Below are positions 9,188 through 20,970 of a DNA stretch of 64,000 bases, one piece after another (the stretch's first letter is position 1; each line of letters begins with the position of its first letter). The stretch covers positions 86,326,112 through 86,390,111 of the forward strand of contig CM068380.1 of the NCBI GenBank assembly GCA_034770075.1, written 5' to 3'. Position numbers and translations under genes: made by a program. The notes beneath the pieces are model-generated. The model did no database searches and had not been told where the DNA came from. It worked only from the letters and a program-made list of their open reading frames with translations. Source of the DNA: Aralia elata. Lineage: Eukaryota > Streptophyta > Magnoliopsida > Apiales > Araliaceae.

Positions 9188-12100
9188 CTACATGCTACGA
9201 TTTTTGGTGGTCTTTGCCTTGCGCAATACCTCCTTTAAAACAGCAGCAATTCTATGCGACATGTGGTGCTCTAGGAACATTTCTTTAACCCTTTCATAAC
9301 CCTTTCTTCCCATTGTGAGTCTCCTCTCAACATGAGTGGCAAGTTTAACAATATTTTTTGCCAGAGGAGTTACCCCTTCTTTCCCAGCAGGATGCAGAAT
9401 ACCTGTTGATCCATTTACTACAATCTCTGTAGTGCCTCCTGCTGCTGTTCCCTGCATTCATGTTATGAAGAAACAGTGAAAAGAGAAACTATTAGACTTA
9501 ATCAGGATAGACAAGAAACATGCAACTACGGCATCAAGAGCTTAAAGGTCCCAAATTAACAGGGAATACAATGATTACCAGTACAGGTAGCTGGAATGCC
9601 ATAGCTTCAATCGTTATTCTCCCAAAGCACTCCCCGCGTCCCTGTGAAAAGTAAAGAGATAAATGAAGCAAAAGTAATAGGACTTGGCACGAAAACTAAG
9701 TTTCAGCAGCCCATAAAATCTTCTGTTAAAATGGAGGAAATCTGAAAACAGATAGAAGTTTAGATTCAAAAGATCAACAACTTAACAACGATTGGAAAGT
9801 TACGATATTTAAGATCAGACTCCTGAGATAAACTGAACGGGAATATAGTATCATTTAAAAAAGAAACTTGACAGCAAAAAAAAGCGAGTCTAATATAGAA
9901 AAGGTAGGTAACAGAAAATTTGAACATATTTGCCTATGATCAAATTTATGAGATGCACAGTACCAGGCAGAAACAAACATCAAATACTGTAGTAAGCACA
10001 AATATGTGTCCCGGACACGGGGCTATTTTCAGTCAGGAACCATCTGATATAAGCAAATGGGGAGACTTACAAACTACAGCCAATTAAGTCAAAGTCTACA
10101 CTCCTCATAAACATATGAAGTACAGATTTCCAGTTCTATCGCTCTTGGCTTGTCATTTAATGCAGCAACACATGCTAGTCATGAGTGCTTCAATAATTAC
10201 GTATTAATATATTTCCCTAATTGGTAAATAAAGGCTGTGTTAAGAAACCACCGATTATATTAACATGTCCAGTGTTCATGATTCAGAGAATCAGTGGATT
10301 CTCATTAAGATAAGATACATAAAGAAATTGACCCGTCAGTAACCATCTTCTCTATGTAACACATGCTCTTTTCAGTTCTTGGAAATCCTTAATCCTGCTG
10401 CATTATCCATACGGTCTGTTTAAAGGAAAATTAATAACAAGTAATAAAAATAAAATAAAAAATGTACCCCTTGCTTTCTGTTCACGCATATTATTCCTTT
10501 TAGGTTGACCAGTTTATCCTTCATTATACACTTACGTACCAGGTTGACAAATTTTCTTTAATGTTTCCTTTTCAATTGCAAATCTTTAAGAGGGGAAAGT
10601 TGCACATTATCAAGCTACATCAAATTAAATAGAGCAGCAAAATTAACGCAATAGTGAATCTATCAATCAACTACTTGTAAACATTTTTAGAGTACATAAA
10701 GGAGAAAATGCAAGTGACGAATGAAAGCAATAGTTGCAATATTACAAGAATCAGCCAGAAGAAGAAACCAACTACCTGGGAATTCTGGACAAGTACATCA
10801 ACTGCTGCCAGATAAGGGGCTACCGTCAGAGTTTTATTTACAAAATGAACCCGGTCTTGGATTTTCTTTTGTAATACAAACTTTCGGAGCTCTGATTCAA
10901 ATTTGCTCTGAACAGTCACGTCACTGCCTACAATTACTGCATGTATTGATGGCACTTGTAACTTCTGTTCATGGATCAGTTGCAAGCTCTCATAAAAAGC
11001 ACGTAGAAACAAGTCCTGGCCTTTTCCACGTGAAACGCCTACAATTTTTCATTTGCAGTGATGAGGATAAATAAATGCTTATATTAGCATATTTGTAACT
11101 AGCTGCTGAGAAGTACAGTAATAAGAAGTGCACTACATATACAAGACTAGTGACCTTAGCACTTTATATTTTGATAGGTAAGACTAATGTTTTTAGCATT
11201 ATCTTCAATTGGTTGAACAGTTGAACTTACGAGAAAGTGACTGGCAGAGCACTATAAAAACACAAGTACATAAGCTGGTGGAGCTTAAATACAATACAAT
11301 CATACAGATCACCAACTTAAGTTTAGAGTGTATTGATCTGAACAGAACTTGATACTGCTTTTCACTATTTGGAAATGAAGCATAGGTAAAAAAGAAAACA
11401 ATACAAAACATGATAACATTAAGTAGAAACCATACTATTAATAAGAACAAAGAGTATATCTTCATTTCGCACTCCAAGGGACTCCCGTACATGCTCTCGC
11501 AATACCCTTTTTGCCACTCTATCTTCAGCGACTTCCATAAGTTCGTTACTGTTACCAAGATGGACAACATATATCTTTGGCATCTTAATCCTGCAGAAGG
11601 AACAATAATAAAATTATTGTTGATAACTATTGGGGAACAAATGGCTTCAAAATATGATATGGCTAGCTAATATAGCTGCATTAGGTGGCATGTCACATGG
11701 CATATGCAACTGCCTTTCCATATTTGTAGAACTGAGAAGAAAAGAGAGGATAACTTCATGTCTTCTTAAACTGGAAGATGACAAATATAGTTACACCAAG
11801 TGGCATGCCATATGTGATTGTGTCCCTTCATAACAGCGAGAGCTAGTAAAGAAATACAAGACCAATAGGTTTTGTATGAAAAATATAATTTGACAAGAGG
11901 GTGGTGTGGATTACATCAGACCACCAAAATTGGAAATGCATAAATCGATTTACGGTCACTGAAGAACTAGGTATACCTGAATGCACAAGCAATTATGTAA
12001 CTACAAATGAATTGTAAAATACTCAGACAGAATTATGTAACTTCTTTTGCAGCTACGAAATTGAAATGTGCAATCGTGGGAGTTTAAAGAGCTACAGACT

Positions 12101-14731
12101 ACAGTAACAGAGAGAGTTGGTAGATGTTAGATCATACCTCAACCGCTCTTGAGTCCTGTTTTTCCAGTATTCTGCTGTTACATGGGAATCAATCATAGCC
12201 CCAGCAACCGAAGGAAGATGCTTTACATAATCCAAACTGAAGTAATGACCTCGCATTTCATGGATCCACCATAATACTTTTGGGAGAACATGAGGAACAT
12301 TTTCCTTGAGAACGGCATCCAGCCACTTTCCAGCAACAGCAGTGTTTAGAACAACCATATCAGCTTTTGAAGCTATTTTTATAGCTTCCTGGCTCTTTGC
12401 AGAGAAAACCTAACAAAGGTTAAAAAACGATAATCAGTAAATGGGAGGAATTTAAAGCAAAAAATGTAAGGGGAACTTTATGACGATAAACTTTCCTAAT
12501 AAAAATCAACTTCACATTTTTCGAAAAGGATATAAGGATATTAAACACATATGAATGAACCATATACACAAGTAACCACTGGATTTCCCACTATTCAGAC
12601 TGCAAAAATGAGAATTTCATATAAAGACCTGGAACCCATCTTCAGTCACACAAAGTGGCCTCCACTAAGCACAAACTTGCACCCAAGTATCCAACTCTTG
12701 ACAGCCCAAGCTTTTACAATTTAATTAAGCAACGGCCTCTATGGAAGTGCAACCAAAACACAACTAAAAGTGTCCAACTTAAATATCACACGAACAAATA
12801 TGATATCAGCAGATCCAAATAGCATATAATGTTCTTAGCAGTACATTTGTATGAATTTAGTGAACCGCAACATACACCATGATTTTGTGTCCAAAAAGTA
12901 CTTTATATAACCTATGTAGCAGTACATCCAATAAATTTAGTAAACTGCAACATGCATTATGATTTTCTGTGACCAAGAACTACTTTATATATAGATTATA
13001 TTCTTTAAGGAACTTTGGGGGGGGGGGGGGGCAACTTCGGCACCTGCAAAGTATAGTAAGGCTACAAGAACCACAGATCCCTTAGGGCTAAACTTTTATA
13101 GATCTCTATGTTAATGTTATTCATATATAGAACATTGAAACTTGAAATAATTTTAAGCAAAGTAGATATGCCAAAAGCCAGGTAACATGCATGTATAGCA
13201 TAAGATTGTTAAAACAGAAACCTTACAACCTGTACACCTCGATCCAGCATCTTGTTCTCCAAACTGTAAATCACCTGATCTGTCTCTGATGGTTTCTGGT
13301 TCGTTATCCAACAGACCTCAGAGCCAACGCCTCTTAACAGAAAAGCTAGTTCCATAAGCAACAATGGTCCACCTAAAGAAAATAAAGGATAAAACCTTGA
13401 AAACTTCGTATAGAAAACAATACAAGCCTTGTTTCTTAGATAATAAGAAAAGCATAAAAGGATAGCAAATTCAAAATAAAAGAGTGAAAGCAGCAGGATG
13501 GTGCTTTGTTTTGTTTTTACTTTCTTTTTTCTCAGATAATCAAGTGTCAGCGCAAGAAAGTGTCAAAAGTATATAGGATAATGTTTGATCTGGCTAATTT
13601 AAGTACTTATATTTCTTTTCACAACAATAAAAGATTAAAAAAAAATTGATAAAAATTTTAAATTAACTGCACTCTTAAAATGCCATCCACATTCCAGACT
13701 GAGTCCAGACAATGTCCTGCACTTGTACTCGTTCAACTTCCAAAATTACATAATTTTGCTGCATCCCCAAACATTTTGTGTCATGTCATTAAATAGATGC
13801 AGCAAGTTAAACAGCATAAAAATATGAACTCAAAAAGTGACTGGACTACAGGGAAGGATGCCGTATAGTATAAAAAGATGGATGCATTGATAGTCATTCA
13901 AAGCACTCAACTGAATTTCCATGCAACAAAATTTAAAATTGATAGAATCAACATGATATATATACATATTATTATGAAGTTTTTGACATTTTCTCCATCC
14001 ATAATGGTTTAAGAAAATTCCTGTTATGAATTACAAACTATCTGAACTTACCATTTCTGTAAATGTCATTGCCCACTCTCAAAATAACTAGAAAAATAAA
14101 TGGAAATGTAGGATTACATCAGTCAGTCAAACTGAATTCCGACTTAACATCAAGAAAGCTGCCAAATAAATGAGTTAACCGACTTATAAAGCAATTTGAG
14201 ACTGCCATTGAGGAATCATGCATCTGATCCATCTCTAATACGAAAAGCTTCTATTTTGTCAAGTTGTGTTTAAATGGATATAGGAGCTTGTGTAGCAAAA
14301 GGAACAACTACGTATCTACAAAACATAAATACGTATCTACAAAACATAAAATGTTTGTTTACATTAAACTACGCCAACTCTAAACTAGCCAATGCTCTAA
14401 TCCATACTCTCCGCAAAATCTGTAAAGGGTATCCCTCTAACTGCACGTGTTCAAACATAATCGGTCAATGAAGCAGCTATCAAAACAATGGATGTCCATA
14501 GCTAAAAGAACAGTAAACTTTATCATTGAAACGCATTCCCATTCAGAACATTTTTCTTTTCCTCTCCGCTCTTTTTCTTCTCCTCCAATCAGATACTCCC
14601 TTTTTGTATTTTTCATCCTTTTTCTTTTGATTTTGGTAAAATACTTGCAAACAATATTATTGTATGTTGCCTTCTTTTGCTTGGACAGGCTCTAAAATAG
14701 TTTCTTCACTCAGAAAATATATAGAAATGGA

Positions 14732-14762
<31 letters not shown>

Positions 14763-15310
14763 TACCATCACTCTACAAGCATAGCTACCACTGCTTCTAT
14801 TGAACTGATCGAACACCCACAGAGATGTACACATTCAGACATATAGAAGTGAGATTAGTGAAGTGCAGCAGAAAGATCGACTAATCTTCAGTAATATCAA
14901 GTAACACTCACTAAAAACTCCAAAAAAAAATTGCAACTAAATCTTTCATTCAAACAAACAAAGAAAAAAAGAATCAGAAGTCCATCATTACAAAGTAAAA
15001 CAACAATTAGGATTTAGCACAGGAAATTAAAGTATATACCAGAAAGAGAAAGCTCGTGCGAAACAAGAAGAACAAGTTTAGACTTCATGAAACTCAACGG
15101 ATTCTGAGAGGCTCCGATTAGCGCCGGCGGCGCCAGCGCCGATTGGAAGCGCTTGTCGGCAATAACGTCGAAGTGGCGCTCGCAAGAAGAATCTAGGACA
15201 GCTCTGATGATGAATGCAAAGGCGGCGGTGATTGATAACATGAGTAAGAGGCCTAACAGCCAGCGCTTTTGCAACAAGGAAGAGGCAATTCCCGCTGATT
15301 GCTTGGCCAT
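9188..15310 (-). CDS. GT4-type glycosyltransferase, type II membrane protein
   Basis: Seven exons on the minus strand: 15310-15040, 13372-13230, 12409-12138, 11590-11436, 11038-10776, 9641-9579 and 9451-9188, all in phase, giving 476 residues. An N-terminal hydrophobic segment (about residues 17-36) looks like a signal anchor, suggesting a Golgi-type membrane protein with a luminal catalytic domain. The GT-B/GT4 fold is supported by the SHELSLSGGPLLLMELA start of the N-terminal Rossmann domain, the NSVSRGKGQDLFLRAF hinge region, and an E-x7-E motif in exon 6 (ECFGRITIE) followed by GTAAGGTTEIV, the nucleotide-sugar binding signature. From memory it resembles Arabidopsis At1g75420/At1g19710, annotated only as UDP-glycosyltransferase superfamily; the donor and acceptor are unknown. 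For exon 2 the CAG|GTTGTA donor was preferred over one three bases later because it keeps GVQV as in relatives. Confidence 0.9.
12838..12992. repeat. Imperfect ~80-bp duplication in a glycosyltransferase intron
   Basis: Two adjacent units, about 12838-12915 and 12919-12992, share GCAGTACAT at their starts, ATGATTTT in the middle and TACTTTATATA at their ends, with scattered substitutions. It lies in intron 2, just before a poly-G run at about 13018-13031. Confidence 0.6.
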
Positions 15311-16172
15311 TGCTAGGGTTTGAGTGATGAATCAGCTTCTGATGTATCGGCATTTTATGGCTACGAAATTTGGATCGGAGTGATGTTCTATGAACATCTG
15401 GCTTAGTGAGTGTTGCCACTTGTATAGTTGTATTTGTATAGTTTGCTTGTTTGTCTGTTTTTGCAACTGTACACTTCCCTCAACTCTCCCTTCGGTGAAA
15501 TTGAATCGTAAATTACAGTGAAGATATGTAGAATGATCAATCTGTTGGCGGTAAACACTGTGCGTAGAGAACTATACACCAACAGATCTCACCGTTACTT
15601 TTTATTATCCATATTTCTCTTTCTATTTCTCCTTTCTTATTTCTGACGATGAATGTTACTACCCTTTCTTTTTTTATCTTTTACGGTGACATTACTTGTG
15701 TGCCCTTGGCCCTTGGGTATGCGTTACTATTATTTTGTAATTAATAATTTAGAAACATGCTTTTCTTCTCACTAGTGGATTAAAATAATAATAACAACTT
15801 GTAATTGATGTTATTTTTTATTATTATTATTCGAGTTTATATTAAGGAATGTCATGATTTTTTTAATATCTTTACACATAATCAATCAAACAAATTATTA
15901 CATTATTAAATTTTGGTAGGACATAAATTTTGAATATTCAATAATTTGAAAGCACTTTTGATGTCATTTTAATTTTTTGATGTGAGAATGTGGTAATAAT
16001 TTTTTTTAATGGTTAAATACGATAAAAACTTATATTTAGAGGAAAAAGGAGTTTAAATTTAATATATTAATAATGTATACACAATCAGTTAAGGATAATG
16101 ACACTTTATATAAATAATAAGAATTTTATCTAGTGAACTGATAAATTCACCCTCTTTTTGTTATTTCTGTCC
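15311..16172. other. Upstream region of the glycosyltransferase and retrotransposon target flank
   Basis: Holds the 5' leader and promoter of the minus-strand glycosyltransferase, then AT-rich sequence up to the retrotransposon target site. An open frame at 15078-15419 on the minus strand overlaps exon 1 in another frame and is not a gene. Confidence 0.5.
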
Positions 16173-16177
16173 ATATG
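16173..16177. repeat. Target-site duplication, left copy (ATATG)
   Basis: ATATG immediately precedes the 5' LTR and is repeated directly after the 3' LTR at 26560-26564. A 5-bp duplication is standard for Ty3/gypsy integration. Confidence 0.95.
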
Positions 16178-16876
16178 TGTAAGATCCCGACTTTATGAAA
16201 TAAAAGTTTATTATTTTCTTTATGATTATTCTTCTAAATAGTAAAGTGCTTAATTGTTATAAATGATAGTTAAGGGTGTTATATGCAAATTATCTGATAA
16301 ACAGTGCATGTCGGGGAATATTCTTTTTGTCGGGGAATATTCTTTTTGTCGGAGAATATTATATTCGGTATCGTACGACGGCGCCGAAATGGCAATATTG
16401 TCAACGATAGTGGGCCCCATTGTCGGATACTGAAAACGACAGTATTTGTCAACAGTATTATCACCTGCAACTGTTGAAATACCCGGTAATAAAAAGAACA
16501 GTAAAACGCGTTATTCCACAGTAGTACGCGGTATTTCACAAGCACACGGTGTTGCACAGTATTTTATATTATTGATTCAATAATTGATAAAGCAGCTATT
16601 GCACAGTATTTTGTTCAATAATTGTTACAGTAGCATCTGCATAATACTTTTTATTATTTGTCATGACACTGTAACTTATATTATTTGATATGATATTTTA
16701 GCATTATTGACAATGTCTAGAAATTCTGTCAAGGAAAAAGGTTATTTAATTGCGCGCCGTTTATACGGAAGGCCCCCTTTTTCCTGGGAATGATCTGGTT
16801 GTCGATATTATAAGTCTAAAATAGTGTTGATTAAAAATACATGAAGCGTTTGTTGTAAGTTAACTTATTTTTTTCT

Positions 16877-16985
16877 GTGGGACCCACACTTTATTTCGTG
16901 GGACCCATAACTATTTGACCAGTGGGACCCACAAATTATTTTTGTAGAATAATTTCTTCAGATTTTATTTTTCCGTGGGACCCAC
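16877..16985. promoter_or_regulatory. Four TCP-type palindromes in the 5' LTR U3
   Basis: GTGGGACCCAC occurs at 16877-16887, 16922-16932 and 16975-16985, with a version lacking the last C at 16898-16907. Each full copy contains GGNCCCAC, the class I TCP consensus, on both strands because the sequence is palindromic. The cluster lies 200-300 bases upstream of the LTR TATA box, a usual enhancer distance. The 3' LTR keeps all four. TCP binding is inferred from the motif only. Confidence 0.5.
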
Positions 16986-17183
16986 ATGTCAGTCAATAGT
17001 AATTACCGTCAGTAAATAGTTAATTCAGTTTTTATTTTACCTTAAGGTTAAAAACCTAAGTAAAAGCATATTCTAAGAATATACTATGGCATAAAGTATA
17101 TTAAAAGAATATGCCAAGGGTATAAGAGTAATAAACCAAGAAAATTTGGGAAAAAGACTAAAATGCCCTCACCTTGATTTTCC

Positions 17184-17191
17184 TATAAATA
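17184..17191 (+). promoter_or_regulatory. TATA box of the 5' LTR promoter
   Basis: TATAAATA followed by a GGGAGGG stretch; transcription would begin near 17215, marking the U3/R boundary. The same box is at 24822-24829 in the 3' LTR. Confidence 0.75.
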
Positions 17192-17463
17192 GGGAGGGTT
17201 TGCTTAAGAAAATTTCACACCTTCATTGCTTATACTTCCTCTCTCTCTAAATTTCTTAAGTTCTCTTAGTGTGCTAGGCTATTGTGAGTATTTGTGAGAA
17301 TACTAATATTATTCGAAGTTAGTAAACTTCATAGAAAGTAACATCCAGTTAACGAAGGTAGGGAATATCATTTCTTTCATACTCCTATATAATATCATTT
17401 GTTTTCATGTTCGTAAGTGATATTATACTCATAAAGGTTGTTATTCATTCTATATTAATTTGT

Positions 17464-17735
17464 GGGGATAACCTGTCCGTGCGGTATGACGCATGTCTGG
17501 TGAATATCCTTTTGTATTCATTCATTATTATTCTATGGGAATAACCTGTAAGTACGAGTGTCGTACCTGGTGAATACCCTTCTGTATTCATTCCTTATTA
17601 ATCTACGGGTATAACCTGTCCGTGCGGATTGACGCATGCCTGGTGAATAACCCTTTGTATTCACTACTTATTAATCTGTTGTGAAAATAATCTGTCTACG
17701 CGAATTATCGCATGACGGGTGAAAATCCATTTGCA
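17464..17735. repeat. Four-unit ~60-bp tandem array in the LTR R-U5 region
   Basis: Four diverged units share a core of the form ATAACCTGTCCGTGCG, then CGCATG, then CTGGTGAAT, then TTGTATTCATTC, spaced by 60-70 bases. The same array is at about 25100-25360 in the 3' LTR. The units differ from each other much more than the two LTRs do, so the array is older than this insertion. Confidence 0.8.
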
Positions 17736-18138
17736 GTTTCATATATTCTGTTATACTCGTATAACGTATCATTTCTTTTGTACTCTTTAAGGGATATCTT
17801 TTTCTTTCACATTTCTCCATTTAAGATAAGAAATCTTTGTTTGTTTCCAAAACCTTATTTTTAAATGGAGAAAATCCCTGAAAATTAGTAGAATATCTTT
17901 AATAGTTTGTGCTTCATCTAATATTTTCTCACTTGAATCTTTCTATTTCATTCTATACGTTATAGTTGAAGCATGAAATAATTTCTTGAATATCATTCTT
18001 GAATTTGACTCCACAATTTGGTTATCGTGTTGGCAATTTGGTCAATCTTTGATACTGATTAAATTATAAAGCTTTTCTTATCCTTGATCTCACTGTATCA
18101 TTGTCATCATCCTCATCCTCATATTTAAATTGTGATGA

Positions 18139-18352
18139 TAGTTCTCTTTGGCCCGTAGTGCAAAGATGAACTGGCGTGACATGATTTTGACCAAACTGTG
18201 TATTGGTATTATCATGACTTTTGGTGTTACAAACAAATGCGTATGGTGAAAGTTCTCTTTGGCCCGTAGTGCAAAGATGAACTGGCGTTTGGCATGATCA
18301 TGACCGGTGATGTTACAAATAAATATCTTTGGCACGTAGTGCAAATAGAGGC
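18139..18352. repeat. Three-unit repeat in LTR U5
   Basis: Copies of CTTTGGCCCGTAGTGCAAA (last copy with CACG in place of CCCG) begin near 18146, 18257 and 18327. The first two extend through AGATGAACTGGCGT and are followed by a CATGAT and TGTTACAAA context. The equivalent in the 3' LTR lies at about 25785-25995. Confidence 0.75.
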
Positions 18353-18917
18353 TGTTGAATATAAACTGTTGATTTGGATGTTCATAAACAGAAATTGTTG
18401 ATTGGTGTTACAGGGATAAAATATTGGTGGTGATCCTTTAATTTATAGAATATGGTAGATATTATAATCTACTTGACTCTTCTAATGGATTGTTGGTTCC
18501 GCTGCAATTGTTGTTGTTAAACAATTAAAGTATCTTTAAATCTCTGATTTAATTCTGTTGAAGGCTAAAGATAATTTTTATTATTCTTCATTATCTTAGT
18601 CATGATATTTCTTACTGGGCTATTTGTGCTCACCCTTTTCCTTTTTGTTCCATTGTTCTCCTCAGGAAAAGAGAGTGTAGCGGGGACTAGCCGGGGAATG
18701 GAGTGATGGTCCGAGATATTAGAAGTGTCTCAATACCTTACTATTAGTGTGACAATAAGTGTATTGAGAATTTAAGATGTATTTGTATTGTGTTGTCGTA
18801 TTTTGCACAACACTTATTAGTTGTAAATGGGAAAATTCATATTTGTATTTGTATTTTTTGGAATGTTATTGGCGACTCAAAATGGGTTGTATGGACCTAT
18901 TTTGGGGGCGTCACAGT

Positions 18918-18929
18918 TGGTATCAGAGC
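18918..18929 (+). other. Primer binding site (initiator tRNA-Met)
   Basis: TGGTATCAGAGC, two bases after the 5' LTR, is complementary to the 3' end of plant initiator tRNA-Met and is the commonest PBS of plant Ty3/gypsy elements. It primes minus-strand cDNA synthesis. Confidence 0.9.
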
Positions 18930-19114
18930 TTAGGGATATGATCTCTGGTAGAGATCTGGGATTAGAACTAGGAGGGGAGAGACGAGTAAAATCCTTTGCT
19001 AGTGTGTCCTACCTAAGCTATTTTTGGTTATTTAAGTAATTGGTTTGGTTATAGGGACAAGATGTTGCATGTCTATTTCTTTAACTAATCTTTGTTTTGT
19101 GATCACATTTCAGA

Positions 19115-20348
19115 ATGGCATCTGAAAACTAAGAGATTCACTATGAGACCATTGTGGCTGAAAACCTAGAAGCCACAAATAATACGGGTGCAAATTCAGA
19201 ACATCATGATGTTAATCATGATGCTAACAACCGGATGAATGATGAATTTTTTAGGAACTTCATGCAATACCTACAGAACCAGGCGAGAAGAGCTCTTGTC
19301 TACAATACTGGCAGAAACGCTGATAATGTACGGATGGTCACTGCTAAGCAGTTCAAAAATTGGGACCACCTGAATTTTTCGGCAAGCCAGATCCACTCAA
19401 GGCAGAGGCATGGCTTAAACAATTAACAAAGATATTTGATGTACTGCGTTGCACGGACGACCAAAAGGTTCCTTTTGCCACCTTTATGTTACGAGGAGAA
19501 GCGGATCATTGGTGGGAATCTGTGAAACGTACCCATCATTTGGCACTTGAGATGTCTTGGGTCGAGTTCCAGGAATTATTCAACGAGAAGTATTTCCCGG
19601 AAAGTATTCGTCATATGAAGGAGGTAGAATTCATTAAACTAGAACAGAACAACATGACGGTATCACAGTACGAAGCCAAGTTTGCCGAGCTGTCGCGTTT
19701 TGCATCCCATTTGGTGGATACTGAGAAACGGATGACACGAATGTTCCTCCGAGGTTTGAAACCAGAGATTCGTCAATATCTCGTTTCTCATAAAATAGTG
19801 TATACGCAGATGCCGTGGATAGGGCTCAAGTAGTGGAGCAGGAAAGAGGACTACTACAACCAGGAAGCAACACCCAACCACGAGAGCAAAATCACGGTAA
19901 TAATCGTAATGGTGGCAGCAATTATCGAAATAATGATAATCAGCGAGGAGGGAATCACAACACCGGAAATGGTAACCACTTCGGTGGTAATCCTGGCCTA
20001 GATAATAGAAGGAGTGAGTCAAGTGGCAACAATTCCAAGAAGAGGAGATTCAACAACAACCATGGAAAGACACCAACGTCAGTACCAGCACCGGTACCAG
20101 TTTCGAAGGAAGGAGAACGACCACCTGTAAGATGTTTCAGGTGTGGGAAAGAAGGACACATCAGTCCCAATTGTACACAATCGCCATCCCAAGTATGTTA
20201 CAATTGTGGAAAGGAAGGCCATATAGCTCGCTTTTGTCATGCAGCGAAGTCAAGTCCAGCTGCGATGATGACACCGAAGGCGGTCACGGACAAGTCAAAG
20301 TCTGTGGTCCAGGGGAGAGCTTTTGTTGTGACGTCACAAAAAGCGTAG
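19115..20348 (+). pseudogene. gag of the Ty3/gypsy element, broken
   Basis: Encodes the capsid and nucleocapsid that package the RNA. The natural ATG at 19115 is followed by a TAA at 19130-19132, only five codons in. The frame then stays open to near 19358, where a frameshift moves it into the next frame, which carries the retrotrans_gag core (residues such as ADHWWESVKR and FNEKYFPESIR). A second frameshift near 19800-19815 leads to the Asn/Gly-rich linker and two CCHC zinc knuckles (CFRCGKEGHISPNC and CYNCGKEGHIARFC). The frame ends at TAG 20346-20348. Later codons in the same frame continue into protease, so that TAG is probably also a lesion. Spliced leader or recoding could in principle bypass single breaks but not all of them. 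Confidence 0.85.
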
Positions 20349-20970
20349 AATTCGAACGAGGTCATAACGGGTAAACTACTTATTAACTCTTATGAAGTCT
20401 ATGCCTTATTAGATACTGTTTCTACCCACTCTTTTATTTCACCAACATGTGCTCAACGCTTGAATTTGACTCCTGAAGAATTAGATTTTGACTTATCTGT
20501 CGAAACACCATTAGCGCAAACATTCGTTACATCTACGGTCTATAAATCTTGCTTTGTTCAAATCGGCACCCTCACATTACCTGTTGATCTTATCTCCTTG
20601 AACATGCATGAATTTGATGTGATTTTAGGAATTGATTGGTTAACTGCTCATCATGTTAAAATTGATTGCTTTCGTAAGGTTATTAGTTTTCATATTCCTA
20701 ATCAACCTATTATGCGAATTCAAGCAACCAAACCATTGAAATCAATAACCATCATTTCTAGTCACAAAGCCATTCGTTTATTGAAAAACGGATGTCAAGC
20801 CTTCTTAGCCCATGTAACGGATTTAAATAAAAGTACGTCAGATTTGAAAAATATTTCTGTTGTTAATGAGTTCCCTGACGTATTTCCCGAAGAACTTCCT
20901 GGCCTACCCCCAGACCGTGAAATTGAATTTTGTATCGACCTTGAACCCGGTACGAAACCTATTTCCAAAA
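20349..20970 (+). pseudogene. Aspartic protease region of pol, active site altered
   Basis: The frame downstream of the gag TAG encodes a retropepsin-like domain: LLDTVSTHSF, a VDLISLNMHEFDVILGIDWL flap/alpha region, and the linker NEFPDVFPEELPGLPP that precedes RT in plant gypsy elements. The catalytic triad, normally D-T/S-G, reads D-T-V here (GTT at 20418-20420), one base from a glycine codon, so this copy should lack protease activity. The frame is lost in an A-run at 20967-20971, apparently one A too long, and terminates soon after. Confidence 0.85.

Larger units (their letters stand above)
16178..18915 (+). repeat. 5' LTR of the Ty3/gypsy element
   Basis: Begins TGTAAGATCCCGAC and ends GGCGTCACA. 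U3 runs from the start to about 17213. It contains a triplicated unit (GTCGGGGAATATTC-type) near 16310-16360, four GTGGGACCCAC-type palindromes (16877-16985) and a TATA box. R and U5, about 1.7 kb, hold a four-copy ~60-bp array (about 17464-17735) and a three-copy array around CTTTGGCCCGTAGTGCAAA (about 18139-18352). The open frame on the minus strand in U5 recurs identically in the other LTR and is not a gene. Confidence 0.95.

Noticed and set aside
18090..18344. 84-codon minus-strand frame, repeated at 25734-25988
   Set aside because: Both are inside the LTRs and arise from the U5 repeat array; the duplication is due to the LTR, not a gene family.
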